Positions 48,332-56,869 are shown, counted from the stretch's first letter. The stretch: DNA of 64,000 bases from Candidatus Eiseniibacteriota bacterium (GCA_016710095.1 JADJLL010000004.1:1-64000); one strand, 5' to 3'. Notes: generated by a model from the sequence alone, not told the origin. A program made the numbers and translations.

Positions 48332-48434
48332 GACGGGGGCACCTTACATGCGGCAACCGGGGTCCGTCGAGATGCCGCGGCCCCGTGAAACCGTGCTTTT
48401 CGTCAGTTTCACAACGGCCGGGGCAAGATTCCCG

Positions 48435-48463
48435 TTGCGGCCGCGGGACGTGGCCCCCATATT
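48435..48463 (+). promoter_or_regulatory. Candidate promoter of the his operon
   Basis: TTGCGG (48435-48440), 17-base spacer, CATATT (48458-48463). Transcription would start near 48470, only a few bases before the leader peptide ATG, so the leader could be nearly leaderless. Pattern match only. Confidence 0.35.
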
Positions 48464-48473
48464 TCCGCCCATC

Positions 48474-48569
48474 ATGTTCCTCGCCCTCCACCATCATGCG
48501 CATCGCCATCACGCCCGCACGGGTCGTGGTGTCCACGCGCATGTCCGGGGAGTCCGCCACCAGGCGTAG
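48474..48569 (+). CDS. hisL: Histidine operon leader peptide
   Basis: A 31-codon frame, ATG 48474 to TAG 48569. Nine of 31 residues are histidine and seven of these fall within residues 6-13 (HHHAHRHH). It lies just upstream of a perfect terminator hairpin and hisG. This is the classic arrangement of a his attenuator: ribosomes stall on the His codons when charged tRNA-His is scarce. The same frame is open farther upstream, but only this part makes sense as a leader. No Shine-Dalgarno is visible before the ATG, in keeping with a transcript start a few bases away. Confidence 0.85.
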   Translation: MFLALHHHAHRHHARTGRGVHAHVRGVRHQA

Positions 48570-48630
48570 AAACCCGAGAGCGCGCAGGAACCCGCGGCCC
48601 GTCCCACCGGACGGGCCGCTTTCTTTTTTC
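48510..48630 (+). promoter_or_regulatory. his operon transcription attenuator (pre-emptor, antiterminator, terminator)
   Basis: Three exclusive pairings can be drawn. Segment 1 (CACGCCC, 48510-48516, including the last clustered His codon) pairs with segment 2 (GGGTCGTG, 48521-48528) around one bulged T. Segment 2 (ACGGGTCGTGG, 48519-48529) pairs with segment 3 (CCGCGGCCCGT, 48592-48602) over eleven consecutive positions, two of them G-T. Segment 3 (48594-48604) pairs with segment 4 (48609-48619) as a perfect eleven-base terminator stem with loop CACC, followed by TTTCTTTTTT. Stalling on His codons would cover segment 1, allow 2:3 and prevent termination. Confidence 0.85.
48594..48629 (+). 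terminator. Rho-independent attenuator terminator before hisG
   Basis: GCGGCCCGTCC / GGACGGGCCGC stem with loop CACC, followed by TTTCTTTTTT. It ends 33 bases before the hisG ATG, so full-length his mRNA requires read-through. Confidence 0.9.
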
Positions 48631-48662
48631 CCCGACGTCTTCCCCAGCCCGGAGCACACGAG

Positions 48663-49529
48663 ATGTTGCGCATCGCCCTTCCCAACAAAGGCCGCCTGTC
48701 CGAAGAGACGCGCGAACTGTTCACCGACGCCGGCCTCGACGTCCGCGCCGCCTCGACGCGCGCGCTGACGGCGTCGCTCGGCGGCGAGTTCGAAGCGATC
48801 TTCGTCCGCGCGCAGGACATTCCCGAGTTCGTCGCCGACGGCGCGGCCGAAGCGGGCGTCACCGGTTTCGACCTCGTCTCGGAGTCGGGGCGCGATCTCG
48901 AGACGCTGCTCGACTTCGGCTTCGGGCTCTGCCGGCTCGTCGTCGCGGCGAAAGACGACTGCGGCTACGCGAGCGTCGCGGACCTCGCGCGCGCGAAGCG
49001 GGTGGCCACGAGCTTCCCGCGGCTGACGCGCCGCTGGTTCGAAGCGCAGGGCATCGCGATCGAAGTCGTGCCCGTCTCGGGCGCGGCGGAGATCGCGCCG
49101 CACCTCGGCATCGCCGACGTGGTCGTGGATCTCGTCTCGACCGGCTCGACGCTGCGCGTGAACGGACTGCGCGAGCTCGCGACGGTCACCGAGTCCACCG
49201 CACGCCTGATCGCGCGGCCGGGCGCCGCGACCGGCACGGACGCGCGCGCGCAGTCGGTGCGCGAGCTGGTGACGGCGCTCGAGTCCGTGCTGCGCGCGCG
49301 CGGCCAGCGCTACCTGATGGCGAACGTGCCGCGCGCGGCGCTCGACCGCGTGAAGGCGGTGCTGCCGGGACTCAACGGCCCCACGGTCACCGAGGTGATG
49401 AACGGCGGCACGATCGTCGCCGTGCACGCGGTAGTTCCCGCGCAGGGCATCTACCGCACGATCGCCGAGCTGCGCGCGGTCGGCGCCGAGGGCATTCTCG
49501 TGACGCGCATCGAAAGGCTCGTGCCGTGA
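48663..49529 (+). CDS. hisG: ATP phosphoribosyltransferase HisG (long form)
   Basis: 288 aa. Catalyses the first step of histidine synthesis, joining ATP and PRPP. Segments: LRIALPNKGRLSEETRELF at the start, GVTGFDLVSES, the PRPP-loop-like IADVVVDLVSTGSTLRVNGL, and a C-terminal ACT-like regulatory domain of the long form (ALDRVKAVLPGLNGPTVTEV, GAEGILVTRIERL). The long form is feedback-inhibited by histidine and does not need HisZ. First structural gene of the operon, placed behind the attenuator. Its stop overlaps the hisD GTG (GTGA). Confidence 0.95.
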   Translation: MLRIALPNKGRLSEETRELFTDAGLDVRAASTRALTASLGGEFEAIFVRAQDIPEFVADGAAEAGVTGFDLVSESGRDLETLLDFGFGLCRLVVAAKDDCGYASVADLARAKRVATSFPRLTRRWFEAQGIAIEVVPVSGAAEIAPHLGIADVVVDLVSTGSTLRVNGLRELATVTESTARLIARPGAATGTDARAQSVRELVTALESVLRARGQRYLMANVPRAALDRVKAVLPGLNGPTVTEVMNGGTIVAVHAVVPAQGIYRTIAELRAVGAEGILVTRIERLVP

Positions 49530-50860
49530 GCGCGCCCCGGCTGCGATACGAATGCGCGCCGCTCGCGCGCGAACGCGACGGCGCGCTGGCCGGACGCGAC
49601 GCGACGGTCGCGTCGTCGCCCGAGGTGTCCGCGCAGGTCACGCGCCTGCTCGCGCGCGTGCGCGCCGAGGGCGACGGCGCGCTGCGCGCGTTCGCCGCGG
49701 AGTTCGACGGCGTGACGCTCGACGCGCTCGAGGTGCCGCGCGCCGAGTGCCGCGACGCGCTCGCGGCGCTCGCGCCGGAACTGCGCGCGGCGCTCGAGCA
49801 CGCGGCGGCCAACATCGCGCGCGCGCACCGCGCGTTCCTGCCACAGGCGGTGGAGATCGAAGTCGAGCCCGGCGTGCGCGTCGGTCGCCGCCCCGAGCCG
49901 CTCGCGCGCGTCGGCGTGTACGCGCCCGGCGGCCGCGCGGCGTACCCGAGCAGCGTGCTCATGGCGTGCGTGCCGGCGCGCGTCGCGGGCGTGCGCGAGA
50001 TCGTGCTGTGCTCGCCGCCCGAGCGCGCCACCGGACGGCCGAGCGCGATCGTGCTCGCCGCGGCGGAACTCGCGGGCGCGACGCGCGTGTTCGCGCTCGG
50101 CGGCGCGGGCGCGATCGGCGCGATGGCGTTCGGCACCGCGAGCGTGCCGCGCGTGGACCGGATCGTGGGCCCGGGCAACGCGTGGGTCGCCGAGGCGAAG
50201 CGCCAGGTGAACGGCGTCGTCGGCATCGACTCGCCGGCCGGCCCGAGCGAGCTGCTCGTGGTCGCGGACGCGGCCGCCGATCCGCGCGCCGTCGCGCGCG
50301 AGCTGATCGCGCAGGCAGAGCACGATCCCGACGCGCTGTCGCTCGCAGTCGTGGTGGGCGAAGCGGCGGCGCGGCGCGTGGCGGACGCGCTCCTCGCGGC
50401 CGCCGCCGGATGCGATCGCCGCGAGATCGTCGCGGCGTCGCTCGCCGCGCGCGGCGGCGTGCTGTGGGCCGCGACGCTCGAGGGCGCGCTGGCGTTCGCG
50501 AGCGACTTCGCGCCCGAGCACCTGCTGCTCGACGTGGAAGACCCCGCGGCCGCGCTCGCCGCGGTGCGCGACGCGGGCGCGGTGTTCCTCGGCGCGTCGA
50601 GCTCGGTCGCGTTCGGCGACTACGTGTCCGGCGGCAATCACGTGCTTCCGACCGCGGGCTTCGCACGGACGGCGTCGGGACTCTCGACGCTCGACTTCGT
50701 GCGCTGGACGCAGTGGCAGCGCGTCACGCCGGAAGGCGCCGCGCGCCTGGCGGACGATTGCGCCGCGCTCGCGCGCGCGGAAGGATTGCCGGGACATGCC
50801 GCCGCGGCACGCGGCGCCGGAGGCGCCGGCTCCGCCACTTCAAAGGAGCTTCACCGATGA
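49526..50860 (+). CDS. hisD: Histidinol dehydrogenase HisD
   Basis: 444 aa from GTG 49526 overlapping hisG. Oxidises L-histidinol to histidine in two NAD steps with a zinc ion. Recognisable: VGVYAPGGRAAYPSSVLM, FALGGAGAIGAMAFGT, VDRIVGPGNAWVAEAKRQV, GIDSPAGPSELLVVAD, the zinc/catalytic segment QAEHDPDALS, APEHLLLDVEDP and SGGNHVLPT. The C-terminal tail is Ala/Gly-rich and contains a perfect GGCGCC-GGA-GGCGCC palindrome at 50813-50827. The stop overlaps the hisC ATG. Confidence 0.95.
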   Translation: MSAPRLRYECAPLARERDGALAGRDATVASSPEVSAQVTRLLARVRAEGDGALRAFAAEFDGVTLDALEVPRAECRDALAALAPELRAALEHAAANIARAHRAFLPQAVEIEVEPGVRVGRRPEPLARVGVYAPGGRAAYPSSVLMACVPARVAGVREIVLCSPPERATGRPSAIVLAAAELAGATRVFALGGAGAIGAMAFGTASVPRVDRIVGPGNAWVAEAKRQVNGVVGIDSPAGPSELLVVADAAADPRAVARELIAQAEHDPDALSLAVVVGEAAARRVADALLAAAAGCDRREIVAASLAARGGVLWAATLEGALAFASDFAPEHLLLDVEDPAAALAAVRDAGAVFLGASSSVAFGDYVSGGNHVLPTAGFARTASGLSTLDFVRWTQWQRVTPEGAARLADDCAALARAEGLPGHAAAARGAGGAGSATSKELHR

Positions 50861-51906
50861 CCACGCTCCCTCCTCCCCGCCGTTCCGAATGGAACGGGCT
50901 CAAGCTCTACCAGACGCCCGAGTCGCCGGTGGCGCTCGACCTGTCCGACAACACGAGCCGCTTCGGCGTGCCGCCGTCCGCGCTCGCGGTGCTGCGCGGC
51001 GCTCAGGACGAGTGGATCGCGCGCTACCCGAGCGGCTACGGCGAGCCGCTCAAGCGCGCGCTCGCGGCGTACGCGGGCGTGAGTCCGGAACAGATCGTCA
51101 CGGGCTGCGGCTCCGACGACGTGCTCGACTCCGCGGTGCGCGCGTTCGCGCGGCCCGGCGACACGCTCGCGTCGATCGCGCCGACGTTCCCGATGCCGGC
51201 GCGCTTCGCGCAGCTGAACGGGCTGCGCGTGCGCGAGACGCCGGTCGCGCGCGACGGCGGCTTCGATCCGTCCGCGCTGCTGCTCGGCGACCCGGCGATC
51301 GTCTACCTGTGTTCGCCGAACAACCCGACCGGCGCGTCGCTCGACGGCGATGCGGTGGACCGGGTGCTCGCGCATGCGAGCGGCATCGTGATCCTCGACG
51401 AGGCGTACGCCGAGTTCGCGGGCACGAGCCGCACGGCGGCCGCGCCGGCGCTCGGCCGCGTGCTCTCGGTGCGCACGTTGAGCAAGGCGTTCGGTCTCGC
51501 CGGACTGCGGGTCGGCTGGGCCGCGGGACACGAGGCGCTCGTGCGCGACGTGGAACTCTCGCGCGGGCCGTACACGGTGAACGCCCTCGCCGAGCGCGCC
51601 GCGGCCGCGGCGCTCACGCACGACGTGGACTGGATGCGCGCACGCGTCGCCGAATCGCTCGCGGCGCGTGAGGCGCTCGAAGCCGGACTGCGCGCGCTCG
51701 GGCTCGAACCGCTGCCCTCGCGCGCGAACTTCGTGCTCGCGCCGGTTCCGGGCGCGCCCGCGCTCGCGGCACGGCTGCGCGAGCGCGGACTCGGCGTGCG
51801 TGCGTTCGCGAACCTTCCCGGCTACGGCGACGCGCTGCGGATCCACTCGTCGCCACCGGCCGAGCAGGACCGCGCGCTCGCGCTGCTGAAGGAGGCGCTC
51901 GCGTGA
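50857..51906 (+). CDS. hisC: Histidinol-phosphate aminotransferase HisC
   Basis: 349 aa from ATG 50857 (AAAGGAG upstream). A PLP enzyme of fold type I that makes histidinol phosphate from imidazole-acetol phosphate. Visible: LDLSDNTSRFGVPPS, YPSGYGEPLKRALA, GCGSDDVLD, YLCSPNNPTGA, VILDEAYAEF and the PLP-lysine segment RTLSKAFGLAGLRVGW. Length is normal. The stop overlaps the hisH GTG (GTGA). Confidence 0.94.
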   Translation: MTTLPPPRRSEWNGLKLYQTPESPVALDLSDNTSRFGVPPSALAVLRGAQDEWIARYPSGYGEPLKRALAAYAGVSPEQIVTGCGSDDVLDSAVRAFARPGDTLASIAPTFPMPARFAQLNGLRVRETPVARDGGFDPSALLLGDPAIVYLCSPNNPTGASLDGDAVDRVLAHASGIVILDEAYAEFAGTSRTAAAPALGRVLSVRTLSKAFGLAGLRVGWAAGHEALVRDVELSRGPYTVNALAERAAAAALTHDVDWMRARVAESLAAREALEAGLRALGLEPLPSRANFVLAPVPGAPALAARLRERGLGVRAFANLPGYGDALRIHSSPPAEQDRALALLKEALA

Positions 51907-52557
51907 AGGTGACGCTGTTCGACTACGGCGCGGGCAACCTGCATTCGCTCGCGAAGGCGCTCGCACTCACGGGCGCGGACGTGCGCGTCGAGAGCGACGC
52001 GGCCGCCGCGCTCGCGACGGACGTGTTCGTGCTGCCGGGCGTCGGCGCGTTCGGCCCCGCGGCGACGCGTCTCGCTCCCGCGCGCGAACGCGTGCGCGAC
52101 GCGCTCGCCGGCGGACTGCCGTGCGTCGCGATCTGCCTGGGGATGCAGTTGCTCTTCGACCGCAGCGACGAGGGCGCGGGCGACGGGATCGGGCTGATCC
52201 CCGGTCGCGTGCGCGCGTTGAAGGCAGCGCGCGTGCCGCACATGGGATGGAATGGGTTGGAGTGGGCAGGGGGCTGTGGCAGGTGCAGGGCCGGCGACTC
52301 GGGCCGCCGGCGCCTCCGGCACCGGCGAGCCGCCCCTCGCGCTCGCCTACTTCGCGCACTCGTTCGCGTGCGCGCCGGACGACGAGCGCTGCGCGCTCGC
52401 GTGGACGCGTCACGAGGACGACCGGTTTCCGTCCGTCGTGCGCGTGGCGAATACGATCGGTGCGCAGTTCCACCCGGAGAAGAGCAGCGCGCCGGGGCTC
52501 GCGTTCCTGCGCGACGCGCTCGCCGCGGTGACGGACGGCAAGGAGGCGGCGCGATGA
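51903..52557 (+). pseudogene. hisH: Imidazole glycerol phosphate synthase glutaminase subunit HisH, one frameshift
   Basis: Starts at GTG 51903 (FDYGAGNLHSLAKALAL). The first part has the nucleophile Cys in PCVAICLGMQLLF and VPHMGWNGLEW. Then the frame must change between about 52262 and 52325 to reach LALAYFAHSFACAPDD and the His-Glu of GAQFHPEKSSAPGLAFL, ending at 52557. The distance from MGWN to YFAHS is 94 bases, longer than usual for the family and not a multiple of three. It includes a GC palindrome (52309-52323). HisH supplies ammonia to HisF. Surrounded by intact his genes, so a sequencing error, a small insertion or true inactivation are all possible. Confidence 0.85.
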
Positions 52558-53267
52558 TCGCGATCCCGGCGCTCGATCTGCGCGAAGGCGCGTGCGTGCA
52601 GCTCGTGGGCGGTTCGTACGACGACGAGCGCGTGCGCGAGGACGATCCGCTCGCCGTGGCGCGCCGCTGGCGCGCGGCGGGCTTCCGCACGCTGCACGTC
52701 GTCGATCTCGACGCGGCCACGGGGCGCGGCGAGCAGTCCGCGCTCGTCGCGCGCGTGCTCGACGCGTGGGCGGGCGACGCCCAGGTGGGTGGCGGCCTGC
52801 GCGACGAAACCGCGATCGAGCGCGCGTTCGCCGCGGGCGCTTCGCGCGCCGTAATCGGCACGCGCGCGGTGGAAGACCGCGCGTGGCTCACGCGCGTGTC
52901 GTCGCGCTGGCCCGGCCGGCTCGTGGGCGCGCTCGACGCGCGCGCCCGCGAAGTCGTCGCGCGCGGCTGGACCGCGAGCTCCGGTACGGGCGCCGTCACG
53001 CTCGCGGCGGAGCTTTCCGAACTGCCGCTCGCGGGCGTGCTCGTGACGGCCGTGGCGAACGAAGGCCGGCTCGCCGGTCCCGATCTCGACACCACTTCGG
53101 CGGTGGCGGCGGCGTGTTCGCTGCCCGTCACCGCGTCGGGCGGCATCGCGTCGCCCGAAGACCTGCGCGCCCTCGCGGCGCGCGGCGCACGTGCCGCGGT
53201 GCTCGGCATGGCGCTCTACACCGGCGCGCTCGACGCGCGCGCGGTCGCCGGGGAGTTCCACACATGA
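52554..53267 (+). CDS. hisA: ProFAR isomerase HisA
   Basis: 237 aa from ATG 52554, overlapping hisH. A (beta/alpha)8 barrel that isomerises ProFAR to PRFAR. Catalytic Asp in IPALDLREG, second Asp in the half-barrel repeat GALDARAREVVARGW, phosphate loops QVGGGLRDETAIERAFAAGA and TASGGIASPEDLRAL. The lysine usual after the first Asp in many HisA proteins is absent (LDLREG), which also occurs in relatives. Stop overlaps hisB. Confidence 0.93.
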   Translation: MIAIPALDLREGACVQLVGGSYDDERVREDDPLAVARRWRAAGFRTLHVVDLDAATGRGEQSALVARVLDAWAGDAQVGGGLRDETAIERAFAAGASRAVIGTRAVEDRAWLTRVSSRWPGRLVGALDARAREVVARGWTASSGTGAVTLAAELSELPLAGVLVTAVANEGRLAGPDLDTTSAVAAACSLPVTASGGIASPEDLRALAARGARAAVLGMALYTGALDARAVAGEFHT

Positions 53268-53812
53268 GCAAGCTGGTGCGTGAGACGCGCGAAACGAAGA
53301 TCGAGATCACGCTCGTGCCCGGCACGGGCGTCGCGGACGTCCAGACGGGGCACGCGTTCCTCGACCACATGATGACGGCGTTCGCCGCGTACGCGTCGCT
53401 CGACCTGACGCTGCGCGCGAGCGGCGACCTGCCGCACCACCTGATCGAGGACGTCGCGATCGCGACGGGCGAGGCGCTCGCGCGGATCGTCCCGGTGCGC
53501 GCGCGGCGCTACGGCGAGCGCACGATCCCGATGGACGACGCGCTCGTGCACGTCGCCGCCGACCTCGGCGGGCGGCCTTACTACGAAGGCCCGCTGCCTT
53601 CGCCGATCTGGGATCACTGGATGCGCTCGTTCGCCATGCAGGCGCGCGCGACGCTGCACGTCCGCGTGCTGCGCGGCACGGACAAGCACCACGTGGTCGA
53701 GGCCGCGTTCAAGGCGCTCGGACTCTCGGTGCGCGAGGCGATCGCGGACGGCGGCGCGCTCTTCAGCACGAAGGGCTCGGTGCAGTGGCGCGAGGAGGAC
53801 GACGCATGCTGA
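53264..53812 (+). CDS. hisB: Imidazoleglycerol-phosphate dehydratase HisB
   Basis: 182 aa from ATG 53264. The monofunctional dehydratase form, with no phosphatase domain. Metal-binding motifs are present: GHAFLDHMMTAFAAYA, HHLIEDVAIATGEA and DKHHVVEAAFKALGLSVREA. It removes water from imidazoleglycerol phosphate using two manganese ions. Overlaps hisA by four bases and hisF by seven. Confidence 0.94.
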   Translation: MSKLVRETRETKIEITLVPGTGVADVQTGHAFLDHMMTAFAAYASLDLTLRASGDLPHHLIEDVAIATGEALARIVPVRARRYGERTIPMDDALVHVAADLGGRPYYEGPLPSPIWDHWMRSFAMQARATLHVRVLRGTDKHHVVEAAFKALGLSVREAIADGGALFSTKGSVQWREEDDAC

Positions 53813-54594
53813 CGCGGCGCCTCCTCGCGTGCCTCGACGTGCAGGGTGAGCGCGTCGTGAAGGGCGTGAAGTTCGTCGGCCTGCGCGACGTCGGCGAGCC
53901 GGCGGAGATGGCCGTGCGCTACGAGGAAGAAGGCGCCGACGAGGTCGTGTTCCTCGACATCGCCGCGACGCACGAGGAACGCGCGACGTTCCTCGACGTG
54001 GTGCGCCGCGCCGCGGAACGGCTGTTCGTGCCGCTCACCGTCGGCGGCGGACTGCGCACGGTGGAGGACGCCACGCGCGCGCTGCGCGCCGGCGCCGACA
54101 AGGTGAGCTTCAACAGTGCGCCGGTGGAGCGTCCGGAACTGCTGAGCGAGTGCGCCGAGCGCTTCGGCGCGCAGTGCGTCGTCGCGAGCATCGACGCCGC
54201 CCTCGTGGATGGCGCATGGCGCGTGTTCACGCGCGGCGGGCGGAACGCGACGACGCTCGACGCGGTCGAGTGGGCGCGCGAGTGCGTGCGGCGCGGCGCG
54301 GGCGAGATCCTGCTCACGAGCGTGGACCGCGACGGCGCGCGTGACGGCTACGACCTGGATCTCACGCGCGCGGTGGCGAACGCCGTACACGTGCCGGTGA
54401 TCGCCTCGGGCGGCGCCGGCGATGCGTCTCACGTCGTCGCCGCGTTGCGCGACGGCGGCGCGGACGCCGCGCTCGTCGCCGGCATTCTTCACGACGGCGT
54501 CACGACCGTGACGCGTCTCAAGCAGGCCATGCAGGCGGCGGGAATCCCGGTGCGTCCGGCGCCCGCGCCGAAGGAAGGAAGCGCGACATGCTGA
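53806..54594 (+). CDS. hisF: Imidazole glycerol phosphate synthase cyclase subunit HisF
   Basis: 262 aa. ATG 53806 gives LTRRLLACLDVQGERVVKGVKF, with the catalytic Asp in CLDVQ. Other landmarks: EEGADEVVFLDIAATHEER, PLTVGGGLRTVEDA, GADKVSFNSAPVE, the second Asp in LTSVDRDGARDGYDLD and VIASGGAGDASHV. It closes the imidazole ring and releases AICAR, using ammonia from HisH through the barrel. Overlaps hisIE by seven bases. Confidence 0.95.
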   Translation: MLTRRLLACLDVQGERVVKGVKFVGLRDVGEPAEMAVRYEEEGADEVVFLDIAATHEERATFLDVVRRAAERLFVPLTVGGGLRTVEDATRALRAGADKVSFNSAPVERPELLSECAERFGAQCVVASIDAALVDGAWRVFTRGGRNATTLDAVEWARECVRRGAGEILLTSVDRDGARDGYDLDLTRAVANAVHVPVIASGGAGDASHVVAALRDGGADAALVAGILHDGVTTVTRLKQAMQAAGIPVRPAPAPKEGSATC

Positions 54595-55202
54595 CCCTCG
54601 ATCACCTCACTCCCGACGACCGCGTCGTGGTCGTCGCGCAGGACGCCGTGACCGGCGCCGTGCTCATGGTCGCGTTCGCAGATCGCGAAGCGCTCGAGCA
54701 CACGCTCGCGACCGGCGAGATGCACTACCGCTCGCGCACGCGCGGGCTCTGGCACAAGGGCGCGACGAGCGGCAACACGCAGAAGGTCGTGTCGCTCGCG
54801 TGGGATTGCGATCGCGACGCGGTACTCGCGCGCATCCTGTCCGAAGGTCCCGCCTGTCACACGGGCGAACGCAGCTGCTTCGGTGAGGGCGCACTCGCGG
54901 CCGACGCCGTCGCGGAGACCAGTCGCACCGTGCGTGAGCGCTCCATCGCGCCGCCTTCCGGAAAGCCCAGCTGGACCGCTCGGCTTCTCGAGGATCGCAA
55001 CCTGCGGCTGAAGAAGCTGGGCGAAGAGGCGGCGGAACTCGTGCTCGCGTGCGCGGACGGCGATCGCGCGCGCGCCGTTTCGGAGGCCGCGGACCTCGTC
55101 TATCACGCGATCGTGGCGATTCGCGCGACGGGCGCGGACTGGGACGACGTACGCGCGGAGTTGCGGCAACGCGCGACGCCGAAGCCGGCCGCCGAAGCGT
55201 GA
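54588..55202 (+). CDS. hisI: Bifunctional phosphoribosyl-AMP cyclohydrolase / phosphoribosyl-ATP pyrophosphatase HisIE
   Basis: 204 aa; often written hisIE. The N-terminal cyclohydrolase part (to about 105) has VAQDAVTGAVLMVAF, YRSRTRGLWHKGATSGN and the metal motifs DCDRDA and GPACHTGERSCF. The C-terminal pyrophosphatase part (about 120-195) has NLRLKKLGEEAAELVLAC and SEAADLVYHAIVAI. It performs steps two and three of the pathway. Last gene of the his operon. Confidence 0.94.
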   Translation: MLTLDHLTPDDRVVVVAQDAVTGAVLMVAFADREALEHTLATGEMHYRSRTRGLWHKGATSGNTQKVVSLAWDCDRDAVLARILSEGPACHTGERSCFGEGALAADAVAETSRTVRERSIAPPSGKPSWTARLLEDRNLRLKKLGEEAAELVLACADGDRARAVSEAADLVYHAIVAIRATGADWDDVRAELRQRATPKPAAEA

Positions 55203-55330
55203 CGTTCGCGGCGAGCGCGTCCTCTCGCGGGCGCAATTCGCGCTCACCGCGTTGTCTCCGTCGAGCTTCGTTCCGATAGTCCGCTCGTCGGTCACAGCGA
55301 CCGTCCTCCTTCCGCCCCCACGGAGTGACC

Positions 55331-56869
55331 GTGCCGGATCAGATCTCCACTTCTCGCGCGCTGGGTGTCGACGACCCCTCGTTCCGGCGCGCACTCGACA
55401 CCTTGCCCTCTCCGGTGTGGATGGCCGCGCTCGACGCGAGCGGCGTCTGGTTCAACCGCGCCTGGCTGCAGTTCGTGGGCACGACCCTCGATCATGCGCT
55501 CGCGACGCCGTGGACCACGTGGGCGCATCCGGACGACTACACCGCGATCGCGGCGGCGTTCGGCCCCGCCGTCGAGCGCCAGGAATCATTCGACGTCGAG
55601 GCGCGCATGCGCCGGTACGACGGCCACTGGCGCTGCGTGAAGTGCCACGGCGCTCCGCTCCGCGACGCGGAAGGGCGCGCGGTCGCGTTCCTCGGCGCGC
55701 TCACCGACATCACCGAGATGCGCGACTCGCTCGACCGCATGACGCTCGTTCTCGATCACATCGGCGCACCGGCGTTCCTCCACACGGTGGAGGGCCGCTA
55801 CCTGTTCGTGAACGAGGAGTGGCACCGGCAGTTCAACCCCGAGCGGCGCACCGTCGTCGGCCGGAACGTGAGCGAGTTCCTGCCCGCGGAGCAGGTCCGC
55901 GAGATCCTGCGCACCAACGCGATCACCGCGAGCACGGGTAAGCGCTACGAATACGAAGTCGCGCTCACGACGCTCGACGGGCCACGTTCGTTCCTCGTGA
56001 AGAAGTTCGCGCTGCCGGACGCGACCGGCGCGCTCTCGATCGTGTGCGGCGTCGCGACCGAACTCACCGAGGTGCGCAAGCGCGAGCAGCACACGCGCGA
56101 TCTCGAGGCGCAGCTGCTCGAAGCCCGCCACATGGAGAGCATCGGCGTGCTCGCCGGGGGGATCGCGCACGACTTCAACAACCTCATGCAGGCCGTGCTC
56201 GGCAACGCGAGCCTCGCGGCCGCGGACATGCCCGAGGACGCTCCCTCCCAGGCGTGGATCGCCGAGATCGTCCATTCGGCCACTCGCGCGGCCGACCTCA
56301 CGCGCCAGCTGCTCGACTTCGCCGGACGGCCGTCGCTCCACGCCGAGGAGATCGACGTCCTCGCGCTGCTGCGGCGTTGGGAGCCGGCACTGCGCGCCGC
56401 GATTCCGGCGGGCGCCGTGCTCGAGCTGCACCTGCCCGGCGCGCTGCCCGCCGTGCTCGCGGACTCACCCCGCCTCCAGCAGCTGCTCGGCTATTTCGTG
56501 AGCAACGCGGTCGAGGCGCTCGACCGCCGCCCCGGAACGCTCACGCTGCGCGCGGGATTCCAGCGCGGCGCGGAAGACCCCGGCGCACACAAGTTCGCGG
56601 ACGCGCCGCCGTCCGGCGATCGCGTGTTCGTGGAGATCGCCGACGACGGTCCGGGCATGGACGAAGACACGGCCGCGCGCGTGTTCGAACCGTTCTTCAC
56701 CACGCGGTTCGCGGGACGCGGCCTCGGACTGAGCGCCGCGCTCGGCATCGCGCGCGCGCACGGCGGCACCATCGGCCTCGCGACCGCGCCGGGAAAGGGC
56801 GCGTCGTTCCGCGTGCTGCTGCCCGTGGCTCAGCCTTCGCGCAGCGCCTCGAGGAACGCTTCGCCGTAG
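55331..56869 (+). CDS. PAS-domain hybrid-less sensor histidine kinase
   Basis: 512 aa from GTG 55331, chosen because GGAG lies five bases upstream; GTG 55325 in the same frame overlaps that site. Two PAS domains (about 15-130, VWFNRAWLQFVG with WRCVKCHGAPLRDAEG; and 140-255) lead to a short coil and the H-box with His280 (GGIAHDFNNLMQAVLGNAS). The HATPase part has the N-box SNAVEALDRR, DDGPGMDEDTAARVFEPFFT and GRGLGLSAALGIARAHGG. No membrane span and no receiver domain, so it probably senses a cytoplasmic signal; no response regulator is adjacent. The 3' end overlaps recQ by 40 bases on the opposite strand. Confidence 0.88.
   Translation: MPDQISTSRALGVDDPSFRRALDTLPSPVWMAALDASGVWFNRAWLQFVGTTLDHALATPWTTWAHPDDYTAIAAAFGPAVERQESFDVEARMRRYDGHWRCVKCHGAPLRDAEGRAVAFLGALTDITEMRDSLDRMTLVLDHIGAPAFLHTVEGRYLFVNEEWHRQFNPERRTVVGRNVSEFLPAEQVREILRTNAITASTGKRYEYEVALTTLDGPRSFLVKKFALPDATGALSIVCGVATELTEVRKREQHTRDLEAQLLEARHMESIGVLAGGIAHDFNNLMQAVLGNASLAAADMPEDAPSQAWIAEIVHSATRAADLTRQLLDFAGRPSLHAEEIDVLALLRRWEPALRAAIPAGAVLELHLPGALPAVLADSPRLQQLLGYFVSNAVEALDRRPGTLTLRAGFQRGAEDPGAHKFADAPPSGDRVFVEIADDGPGMDEDTAARVFEPFFTTRFAGRGLGLSAALGIARAHGGTIGLATAPGKGASFRVLLPVAQPSRSASRNASP

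Noticed and set aside
48276..48473. Upstream extension of the histidine leader frame to 97 codons
   Set aside because: The extension runs across the mqnA start region and has no ribosome site; only the last 31 codons fit a leader peptide.
49451..50797. 448-codon minus-strand frame opposite hisD
   Set aside because: Shadow of hisD; Arg/His-rich without motifs.
51903..53267. HisH-HisA fusion protein of 454 residues
   Set aside because: Produced by the hisH frameshift. The glutaminase C-terminus (HPEK) is in another frame and ends at 52557, and hisA has its own ATG at 52554.
55213..55245. Weak hairpin after hisIE as a his operon terminator
   Set aside because: Seven-base stem with a 19-base loop and no T run; too weak to call.
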